Assembly (NCBI GenBank): GCA_964550025.1
Contig: CAZJYI010000231.1
Location: 1-13,716, forward strand
Length of the DNA stretch: 13,716 nt
Direction of reading: 5' to 3'
Source: CAZJYI01 sp964550025
GTDB taxonomy: Bacteria; Verrucomicrobiota; Kiritimatiellia; UBA8416; CAYOBW01
Made by a program: the position numbers and the translations under genes. A model generated the notes under the pieces. It searched no databases and was not told the origin of the DNA. It saw only the letters and a program-made list of their open reading frames with translations. The stretch's first letter is position 1, and each line of letters starts with the position of its first letter. Positions 8,316 to 13,716 of this stretch are shown in pieces.

Positions 8316-8896
8316 CGCTGTTCCCAAGCTCCCTGGGAGTTCTGGACCCACGCACCTTTCGGCGCCGTGTCCCGGTTGAGTTCTGCGAATATCCTCACGA
8401 CCTCGGAGCGGTCCGAATCCGCCAGTTCAGGTGTTGTTTCAACGAGGCGAGCCAGGATGGCCCGGCGACTCTCGTTCTCCTCGCCAATCAGTGCCTGCAC
8501 CTGCTCGCGGCTCAGCCGGTCGATATCGCCCAGCCTTGCGGCATCGCGGACAATGAGCATACCGGTGTTGGCTTCTCCTGCAACGCCGGCTCGGAGTATA
8601 CGTTCAACATCGTCGCGGTTGTACTCGCGATCTCGCATCGCGGCGAATGCCGCTTGCTGGCTGGCAGTGGCCGGCGGGGCCAGCTTCAGGGCGCCGTCCT
8701 CGTCGACCCCACGTACGCTGCCGTAGATCAGGAGATCCTCGCCCAGCGCGTGATACGTGCCCAACACCTGCCTCTCCAATGCCGTCTTCTCTCCAACCAC
8801 AGACAGGTCCACGTTGACGAGTGACGTCCTGCAACCCGACGCGACGAGCAAGGCGACCATCGTCCAGTGTCTTTTCCGGCAGTTGTTTCGTTTCAT
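8312..8896 (-). CDS. YdbL-like DUF1318 lipoprotein
   Basis: 194 residues. The N-terminus is a lipoprotein signal: basic MKRNNCRKRH, hydrophobic MVALLVAS, and lipobox ASGC with the lipidated Cys at 22. The mature part opens with a short strand-like segment (VNVDLSVVGEKTAL, about 27-40). A central REYNRDDVERILRAGVAGEA region (about 90-109) follows, then a DUF1318-like C-terminus (about 133-194) ending in APKGAWVQNSQGAWEQR. That ending is close in pattern to the end of E. coli YdbL (G-x-Y/W-V-x-x-x-x-G-x-W). E. coli YdbL is a short periplasmic protein encoded with ydbH and ynbE and linked to outer-membrane lipid homeostasis. This protein is longer and lipidated. The ATG overlaps the ydbH-like stop (ATGA) and has a clear GGAGG ribosome site seven bases upstream; the stop overlaps the CHAT start. 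The family call is from pattern memory. Confidence 0.75.
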   Translation of the reverse strand: MKRNNCRKRHWTMVALLVASGCRTSLVNVDLSVVGEKTALERQVLGTYHALGEDLLIYGSVRGVDEDGALKLAPPATASQQAAFAAMRDREYNRDDVERILRAGVAGEANTGMLIVRDAARLGDIDRLSREQVQALIGEENESRRAILARLVETTPELADSDRSEVVRIFAELNRDTAPKGAWVQNSQGAWEQR

Positions 8897-11800
8897 CCTC
8901 TCCCCTCCGCACTCCCGTTCTCCCCCCTTTCAGGGCTCAGTCCAGCATCATCCGGCCCCCGATCCCCAGGCCGGTCTGCCCCGGTCCCCCCCTGTGCCCG
9001 GATCTTGTTCATATCGTCTGCCAGCAACATGAGCAACGCATCGCGCAGCGACCGGATTCCGGTCTCGTCCCGGTCAGTTGCGAACACATTCATGAGTTCG
9101 CCTATCGGCTCATGGTCCAGGATTGGCAATGGAACGACTGCCCCCCCCGCGAGGCGTAGATCGCTGCCGAATGTCACGAGGGAGTTGGCCATGGTCAGTT
9201 CGGCCTTAACCGGCGTACCGAGAGCGAGTGCGGCGATAGCATTCTGGAACTGCGGCGTCTGCTGGTGCTTGTCCATAGCATGCAACAGGCGGGCAAAAGC
9301 GCGTTTCCCGATTCGAATCGTGCGTGCTCGAAACTGCAGGGCATCCAGCAACGTTCCCTGTGCCTCCCCGCGCAGGCGCAAGTTCGCATCGGCAACGGCA
9401 TGGAGCTCACCGGCCCTCGAATCCGCAAACGTGACGTCCGGCATGAATGACGCGCCATTAACGCCCGTAGCCGATATATGGACGTCGACTACCGGATCGT
9501 CTCCCTCCCTTGTGAGCCCGCAGACCACGACGGCAGAACCGCCCATCAAGTCCCGCGTCGCGATGTTCACGTCCAATCCGTAGTCAACACCCTGCACCAT
9601 GATGGCAGTATCCCGGATTTCGGCTGAGGCCCCCAGGATGGGGAACCGGATCGAGTCGACCGTCACACGCCCCGTGGCTGGACGATCAGGTCGCTTGCCC
9701 GACGGATGATGGCGAATGCTCTTGGCCAGGCTCCAGGCTCCATCAATACCCGTGACCTTCACCTGGTCTCCCCAATTGGCACTGGCATCCTCGATGTCAA
9801 GGCCGACCCTGGCTGCCAGTCGGCGCCCCGGCATGTTGCGGCAGCGCAGATCCAGAGAGCAGAGCCCATGCCCTGTCAGTCCCGGTACAACAGCGCTCAG
9901 CCCGGCCAGCTCTTGCGTCACATTGACTTCAGCATCCAGATCGACGTCTCCCAGCAGTGCGGTCAGATTGGTCGTGTCGTACGAGGGGTTCAGGCAGCCA
10001 CGCAGTCCCGAGAGTTTCGTTCGGGCAGCAACGACCGTCATCAGATTCGTCACGGAAAGCCGGTCAACGATCAATTCAAGCTCGTCGACCTCGTTCATGT
10101 CGGCCCTGGCCGATAGCTGCACTCCCCGCAGCGGCGGGGCCGCTGCGACCTGCACATCGCCGGCCTCCAGATCAAGCTCGATCGCGACTGTCCGACCGCT
10201 GTCAGATACGGCAAGCTGAGCTGTCGCGTCAAATGCACTGAGGCGCAAAGCGCGGCTTTCGTCATCGATGAGAGTATCCTGGAACCGCATCCGGACAACG
10301 CCGTCCAATGGAAGCGGCGACAGGATGTCAAATGCGCGCTCGGGCAGAAAACCGCTGACGTCAGCCGCGAGGTCGACCCGTCCGTGCACCGAGGGGATAG
10401 CGGGCCCCTCACCCTCTTCCCAGGTCACAAGTCCCAGCGCCTGCGGCAGGTTGGTTACGGCGATCGCGGAGTCCAGTCGCCATTGCATGTTGGTCCAGTT
10501 GAAGGCGGCGTCGGCCCTGCCGTCGAGAATCCCGCTCAACCCGAAACGGAGTTCCTTCGCCCGGACCGCGCAACTCGGGACATCGACCAGGAGCGCACCG
10601 TCGAGGTTGAAGGCCGGCAGCATCACCTCGATCCCGTCTCCCGCATACAAGAGCTCGCCCAGGTCTGCGCCTGTCAGTTTGAATGCCAGCGCACCTGCCG
10701 GGCCGACGTGCACTTCTGACGTCACACTGACGCCACCTGCAGCCAGTCCCATGGCGTCTTCGGCGATCTCAAAGCCGGTGCTGGCTTCGTCGCTGTAACG
10801 GAGTCCGTCCACCGAGCCGTGCTTCATCGCGAGTTTGAATCGGCGCCGGTCGAAGATCCCCTCTGCAAGAAGCCCCTGTTCTCCCGCGACAACCTCCAGG
10901 GCCTGGACAGCGGTCTTCACAAGACCGGAGCCATGCAACTCGTGCTTTGAGGGATCGGTCCCCGCGGCAGGAAACAGGCCGACAAGGTCGGCCTCGACCT
11001 CGATTCCGCCGGTCAGCGTTATGTTGGTGGATGCAGGGGTGGAATCGGTCTGCTGCGATCCGCCGCCGGCAACGATCGTAAGATCATGTGCCTCCAGGGC
11101 AGCCGCGATCTGCCAATCGCGAAAGCCGTTGGTGTGATGTCCCGTGATTTTGAAATCGAGGTCGCCGGCCAATCCGGGCAGGCCATCCGGCAACGGCAAT
11201 CCTCGCCTCATCCGTTCGGCCTCGGCAAGGGGCACGCGGATGCGAGCGAAGACCTCACCTCCGTCCCTGGCGGTACCACCGAGTTGGACGCCGCCCTTCT
11301 CGAGATCGCCGCTGTCCATTGTGAATCGAGCAGAGCCGGGAGTCAGTCTGCGCTCTGTGTCGATCCACGACTCAAGCAGAGCGCTGAGCTCTACCGGCAG
11401 ACTGTTATCCCCGAGCAGTAGATTGCCGTTCAGGTTGAGGGACAGCGGCTGCCCCGGTCCCGGCCAGCGCAAGACTAGTTCACCTGTCTCCCACGCTCCC
11501 TTCAGTCCCGATACGTGGTCAATGTATCGTAGCTCCATCTGTCGGATGCGGAACAGGATGCGGGAGAAGGGCAGAACGGATGCAGGCGTCTCGGTCTCTG
11601 CCTCCTCTTCCGGTTCGGTGCGCGAGGGGAGTGTGAATGTGTTGAGCTCCCCGTTCTCCGCCCGCACCAGGTTCAGCTCCAATCTCCGGATGTCGACTGT
11701 AAGAGGATAAGGCGGGCCCACGAGCAACCGTGCCAGGGGGAGAGGCACAGAGACGCCGGCAATGTCGGCCAGGGGCAACGGGTCCTTTCCGGGCACAGGC

Positions 11801-12066
11801 GGCAGGGCAACGCGGCCGACAAGAACCGGCTTGCGCCATCCAAAATCCATGTCCTCAAGAACCAGCTCGCGCCCCAGGACACCGGCGCCGTATCTCGCAA
11901 GACGGGATTGGACTGCTCGTGAGCAAATAACGGCAGGCGTCAATGCAACCAACAGGGCAAGGACGCCAACGAACAGGATACAGCCAAACAGAACACGCCG
12001 ACCCAGGCGGCGCCACCTGGCCCGGGGCGTCGCTTTCACGGGCTTCCTGCCAGGGTGTCGGCCCAT
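8893..12066 (-). CDS. YdbH/AsmA-like intermembrane envelope protein
   Basis: 1057 residues. A strongly basic N-terminus is followed by one membrane segment (about 25-45) and a long periplasmic region rich in alternating beta-strand patterns, typical of AsmA-like proteins. The stretch after the membrane anchor (LGRELVLEDMDFGWRKPVLV, about 64-83) matches the usual AsmA/YdbH opening. AsmA-like proteins such as YdbH, TamB and YhdP form beta-groove bridges that carry phospholipids between inner and outer membrane. E. coli YdbH is about 880 residues and works with YnbE and YdbL. The YdbL-like gene directly downstream (ATGA overlap) supports a YdbH assignment over other AsmA members. The C-terminal 30 residues are Gly/Asp/Arg-rich and look unstructured. 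The ribosome site at 12066 is weak; an in-frame GTG at 12039 has AGGA five bases upstream and is an alternative start that keeps the membrane segment. The gene begins 19 bases after the M48 stop. Confidence 0.78.
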   Translation of the reverse strand: MGRHPGRKPVKATPRARWRRLGRRVLFGCILFVGVLALLVALTPAVICSRAVQSRLARYGAGVLGRELVLEDMDFGWRKPVLVGRVALPPVPGKDPLPLADIAGVSVPLPLARLLVGPPYPLTVDIRRLELNLVRAENGELNTFTLPSRTEPEEEAETETPASVLPFSRILFRIRQMELRYIDHVSGLKGAWETGELVLRWPGPGQPLSLNLNGNLLLGDNSLPVELSALLESWIDTERRLTPGSARFTMDSGDLEKGGVQLGGTARDGGEVFARIRVPLAEAERMRRGLPLPDGLPGLAGDLDFKITGHHTNGFRDWQIAAALEAHDLTIVAGGGSQQTDSTPASTNITLTGGIEVEADLVGLFPAAGTDPSKHELHGSGLVKTAVQALEVVAGEQGLLAEGIFDRRRFKLAMKHGSVDGLRYSDEASTGFEIAEDAMGLAAGGVSVTSEVHVGPAGALAFKLTGADLGELLYAGDGIEVMLPAFNLDGALLVDVPSCAVRAKELRFGLSGILDGRADAAFNWTNMQWRLDSAIAVTNLPQALGLVTWEEGEGPAIPSVHGRVDLAADVSGFLPERAFDILSPLPLDGVVRMRFQDTLIDDESRALRLSAFDATAQLAVSDSGRTVAIELDLEAGDVQVAAAPPLRGVQLSARADMNEVDELELIVDRLSVTNLMTVVAARTKLSGLRGCLNPSYDTTNLTALLGDVDLDAEVNVTQELAGLSAVVPGLTGHGLCSLDLRCRNMPGRRLAARVGLDIEDASANWGDQVKVTGIDGAWSLAKSIRHHPSGKRPDRPATGRVTVDSIRFPILGASAEIRDTAIMVQGVDYGLDVNIATRDLMGGSAVVVCGLTREGDDPVVDVHISATGVNGASFMPDVTFADSRAGELHAVADANLRLRGEAQGTLLDALQFRARTIRIGKRAFARLLHAMDKHQQTPQFQNAIAALALGTPVKAELTMANSLVTFGSDLRLAGGAVVPLPILDHEPIGELMNVFATDRDETGIRSLRDALLMLLADDMNKIRAQGGTGADRPGDRGPDDAGLSPERGENGSAEGRG
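8904..8908 (-). promoter_or_regulatory. Ribosome binding site of the YdbL-like gene
   Basis: GGAGG (minus strand) lies seven bases before the ATG at 8896, inside the end of the ydbH-like gene. It supports this start and shows that translation can reinitiate at the ATGA overlap. Confidence 0.8.
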
Positions 12067-12085
12067 ACGACGTCCATGGATCCCA

Positions 12086-12988
12086 TCACTTCAGATGCGT
12101 GCTGATCGTACTCTGAAACCGCTCGCTCTGCCGGATGCCCTTCTCGCCTGACAGTTCACTTGCCAGGAACTCGTTCAGCCGATCAACGCGCTCCGACATG
12201 GGTGGGTGCGTCTTGAACCAGCCGCCACGGGCGGAGGCGATCTTGCTCAGCTTGGTCAGGAATTCGAGCAAGCCGCGCGGATCGTACCCGCTTACCGCAG
12301 CGATCTCCGTGCCGACAAGATCGGCCTCGTACTCAAATCGTTTGTCCAGCCCCTTGTTGAAGAGCGTGTCAGTTGCGGTATCCACCAGGGAGGTGTACTG
12401 TGTCGCGTCCGCGTCAAATACCGCAGCGCTCTGCTGTAGCGCGCCGACCATGGATGCGCTGCGGTACGTGCGCAACATGTGTTTCCGCGATATGTGCGCA
12501 ACCTCGTGCGCCAACACACCTGCCAACTCGGACTCGCTCTGCATCACATCAAGCGCGCCGGTTGTGATGAAGATGTATCCGCCGGGCCCGGCAAACGCGT
12601 TGGGTGCGGAACTCTCCAGCACCGCGAACGCGTAGGGCAGCTCGGGGCGGTCGCTGTTGGCAGCCACCGCGCGGCCCACCAGGTTGACGTAGCGCTGGAG
12701 GTCTTCGTTCGGATGGCGTCTGCCGATCGTTGAGCAGGCCTGAACGGCCACCCCGCCTCCAAGTGAGCGCTCGGTCTCCTCATCCACCGGGACCAGCGCA
12801 CCGGTGAGTGAGGAAGCGGCCTGCCGTGCCTGTGCCGCCGTCTCGGCGTCCTGCCCGGTGGCCAGCATACCTACTTCAACCAGTTGTCCTATCTGCGATG
12901 AGGTGCAACCCGTTAACAGCGCGAGCAACGTGACAAGCGCCATCATGGGAAGACATGTCCATGGCTTGGTACGGGTTCGCATCTTCAT
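12086..12988 (-). CDS. M48-family zinc metallopeptidase lipoprotein (YcaL/LoiP/BepA-like)
   Basis: 300 residues. The lipoprotein signal ends in LLTGC with the lipidated Cys at 28. The zinc site is intact: HEVAH (161-165, His161, Glu162, His165) and EYEAD (219-223), where Glu219 of the ExxxD motif is the likely third ligand. A later THPPMSERVDRL carries His261, equivalent to the regulatory 'switch' histidine before PLPESR in BepA. Upstream, NAFAGPGGYIFITTGAL (about 130-146) is the usual M48 pre-catalytic block. There is no TPR domain, so it resembles YcaL or LoiP more than BepA. These proteases degrade misassembled outer-membrane proteins in the periplasm. The gene overlaps the SH3b gene by four bases (ATGA) and has a full AAGGAGG ribosome site. 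It is probably anchored in the outer membrane; the exact membrane depends on the host's lipoprotein sorting. Confidence 0.93.
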   Translation of the reverse strand: MKMRTRTKPWTCLPMMALVTLLALLTGCTSSQIGQLVEVGMLATGQDAETAAQARQAASSLTGALVPVDEETERSLGGGVAVQACSTIGRRHPNEDLQRYVNLVGRAVAANSDRPELPYAFAVLESSAPNAFAGPGGYIFITTGALDVMQSESELAGVLAHEVAHISRKHMLRTYRSASMVGALQQSAAVFDADATQYTSLVDTATDTLFNKGLDKRFEYEADLVGTEIAAVSGYDPRGLLEFLTKLSKIASARGGWFKTHPPMSERVDRLNEFLASELSGEKGIRQSERFQSTISTHLK

Positions 12989-13518
12989 CGCACAAGTCCT
13001 CCTTCACGGCAGAACCGAGCGACCTGCTCGTCCGTTATCGACGAAGCCAGTTTTTCCATTTTCTCGACCGAACTGGCCGCGTCCTTGCCAAGGGGCTTGC
13101 TGTCGGCCATCTTCCTCGCGGCCTCAGAGAGCCCCCTGCCGGACACCGCGGTACGTCGCTCGGTGAGACTTCGGTCGTCCTTGATTCCGACAACGGACAT
13201 GAGCCCCTTCGAGGCCGGCGCCTTGTCCGTCAAGTGTAGTCTCGACACATAGCCTTGCCGACCGTCATCGAGTTTGACCGCGTAACGAACACCCGCCTTT
13301 CCCGTGACGGTCAACTGGGTACCTTGCGGCACTTCGGCAACGACCTTGCTGCTCGACATCTTGCCGGCCCTGACCTGGGCCTTGGCTACGCGAACGTACA
13401 TGACGTCCGCGGCTACGGGAACCGTGGATGAAACAAGCAGCACACAACAGAACACGGCGGCGGCACCTTGCCGCTGCCCAGGGAACAGGATTGTTTTCAA
13501 CGAACGCCTCCGACGCAT
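12985..13518 (-). CDS. Exported bacterial SH3 (SH3b) domain protein
   Basis: 177 residues from the ATG at 13518. A basic N-terminus and hydrophobic stretch lead to a signal-peptidase-type site (VPVAA before DVMYVRV), so the protein should be periplasmic. The mature N-terminus is an SH3b domain of about 60 residues: MYVRVAKAQVRAG, then VPQGTQLTV and GRQGYVSRLHLTD, the usual SH3b strand pattern. SH3b domains often bind peptidoglycan or partner proteins. The remaining roughly 80 residues (from about KAPASKG) have no family that I recognise and look helical near the end (SSVEKMEKLASSITDEQVAR). First gene of the operon; its stop overlaps the M48 start. The start is uncertain: a TTG at 13500 has GGAGG six bases upstream and begins a cleaner signal peptide (KTILFPG), while the ATG at 13518 has no good ribosome site. 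Confidence 0.85.
   Translation of the reverse strand: MRRRRSLKTILFPGQRQGAAAVFCCVLLVSSTVPVAADVMYVRVAKAQVRAGKMSSSKVVAEVPQGTQLTVTGKAGVRYAVKLDDGRQGYVSRLHLTDKAPASKGLMSVVGIKDDRSLTERRTAVSGRGLSEAARKMADSKPLGKDAASSVEKMEKLASSITDEQVARFCREGGLVR
12998..13004 (-). promoter_or_regulatory. Ribosome binding site of the M48 gene
   Basis: AAGGAGG on the minus strand lies nine bases before the ATG at 12988, within the last codons of the SH3b gene. It fixes the start at the first of two nearby Met codons (12988 rather than 12982). Confidence 0.85.
13507..13511 (-). promoter_or_regulatory. Possible ribosome binding site for a TTG start of the SH3b gene
   Basis: GGAGG (minus strand) lies six bases before an in-frame TTG at 13498-13500. 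It also falls in the Arg-rich codons after the ATG at 13518, so it may be coincidental. A different GGGAG lies 18 bases before that ATG, which is too far to serve it well. Confidence 0.5.
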
Positions 13519-13553
13519 GGTTGAAGCTGACAAGAACTCCCTTTCTCGGCAAC

Positions 13554-13572
13554 TCAGACGGAACCCGTCTGA
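13554..13572 (-). other. Stem-loop in the 5' leader of the operon
   Basis: TCAGACGG and CCGTCTGA form a perfect eight-base-pair stem with a three-base loop (GTT on the minus strand). It lies between the predicted transcription start (near 13587) and the first gene. No T-run follows, so it is not an intrinsic terminator. It may affect transcript stability or translation initiation. Confidence 0.5.
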
Positions 13573-13593
13573 AGATGCCTTCGACCGGTGGAG

Positions 13594-13622
13594 ATCGTAG
13601 TAGAAAGAGCCCCCCCGGTCAA
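13594..13622 (-). promoter_or_regulatory. Sigma-70-type promoter for the envelope/CHAT operon
   Basis: On the minus strand, TTGACC (13622-13617, five of six consensus bases) is separated by exactly 17 bases from TACGAT (13599-13594, four of six). Transcription would start near 13587, giving a leader of roughly 70 bases before the SH3b gene. The spacer contains a run of seven G (13616-13610). The -35 box lies 25 bases after the stop of the upstream gene. Position, spacing and orientation all fit the head of the five-gene operon. Confidence 0.65.
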
Positions 13623-13640
13623 GAATCGGGCGACCGGAGG
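13612..13640 (-). terminator. Possible weak terminator of the upstream partial gene
   Basis: On the minus strand CCTCCGGTC (13640-13632) can pair with GACCGGGGG (13620-13612) around an 11-base loop, giving nine pairs including one wobble. The following bases (GGCTCTTTC) are a poor T-run. It overlaps the -35 box and spacer of the operon promoter, so it could also be incidental. Confidence 0.3.
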
Positions 13641-13647
13641 CGGCGGG

Positions 13648-13716
13648 TCACTTGGCAACAGCGGCGTCGAGCTCGAGTTCGAAGAGGAGGTCGGGGCGGC
13701 AGATCTCGGCGTGGGC
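13648..13716 (-). CDS. 3' end of an upstream minus-strand gene, truncated by window edge
   Basis: An open frame runs from the window edge to TGA at 13650-13648, covering 22 codons (ending LLFELELDAAVAK). It reads in the operon's direction and stops 26 bases before the -35 box, as expected for the neighbouring transcription unit. The pattern L-hydrophobic-E-hydrophobic-E followed by Ala-rich residues recalls the C-terminal strand of Rid/YjgF-family proteins, but 22 residues are too few to name it. Confidence 0.45.
   Translation of the reverse strand, partial: AHAEICRPDLLFELELDAAVAK

Noticed and set aside
8329..8339. Small palindrome CTCCC-T-GGGAG just upstream of the CHAT start
   Set aside because: It is only five pairs with a one-base centre and lies inside coding sequence, so it is too short to form a meaningful hairpin.
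8316..8351. Twelve-codon N-terminal extension of the CHAT protein, starting at 8351
   Set aside because: It would place MGPELPGSLGTA before the signal peptide and overlap the upstream gene by 40 bases. The ATG at 8315 gives an ATGA overlap and a normal signal peptide.
7628..8824. Plus-strand open frame of 398 codons opposite the CHAT and YdbL-like genes
   Set aside because: It spans two real genes on the other strand, has no recognisable domain, and has an Arg/Pro-rich composition typical of a shadow frame.
13265..13552. Minus-strand open frame of 95 codons overlapping the SH3b gene start
   Set aside because: It is in another frame of a gene with a convincing signal peptide and SH3b domain, and its product is Arg/Cys-rich without motifs.

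Overview
The window is GC-rich bacterial DNA. Almost all of it (636 to about 13620) is one tightly packed operon on the minus strand that encodes cell-envelope proteins. Several products carry export or lipoprotein signals. One resembles the AsmA-like envelope protein YdbH and one resembles DUF1318/YdbL, so the host is most likely a diderm (Gram-negative-type) bacterium. A GTP-type PEP carboxykinase resembling the Thermococcus-like class, plus a very large TPR-CHAT protein, would fit the PVC superphylum (Kiritimatiellota, Lentisphaerota or Verrucomicrobiota). That placement is inference; no rRNA or other marker is present.

Layout: 1-480 (+) is the 3' end of PEP carboxykinase. It is followed by a strong hairpin terminator (502-544) that separates it from the convergent minus-strand operon. 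In transcription order the operon contains: a small exported SH3b protein (12985-13518), an M48 metallopeptidase lipoprotein (12086-12988), a 1057-residue YdbH/AsmA-like envelope protein (8893-12066), a YdbL-like DUF1318 lipoprotein (8312-8896), and a giant exported PD40-TPR-CHAT protein of 2559 residues (636-8315). Three of the four junctions are 4-base ATGA overlaps and the fourth is a 19-base gap, so the five genes are very probably co-transcribed and translationally coupled. A good sigma-70-type promoter (TTGACC, 17 bases, TACGAT) lies at 13594-13622. It overlaps the 3' region of an upstream minus-strand gene, of which only the last 22 codons are inside the window (13648-13716).

Working hypothesis: the operon pairs an outer-membrane lipid-homeostasis bridge (YdbH with YnbE/YdbL in E. 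coli) and an envelope quality-control protease (M48, as YcaL/LoiP/BepA) with a caspase-like CHAT protein that appears to be exported. Within the CHAT protein, the TPR-CHAT module seems to occur twice: an inner copy that has lost its catalytic residues (3507-4418) and a C-terminal copy with an intact His/Cys pair. The shared operon and the degenerate inner CHAT module are the most interesting features here. No IS elements, tRNA or rRNA genes, CRISPR arrays or prophage genes were seen.
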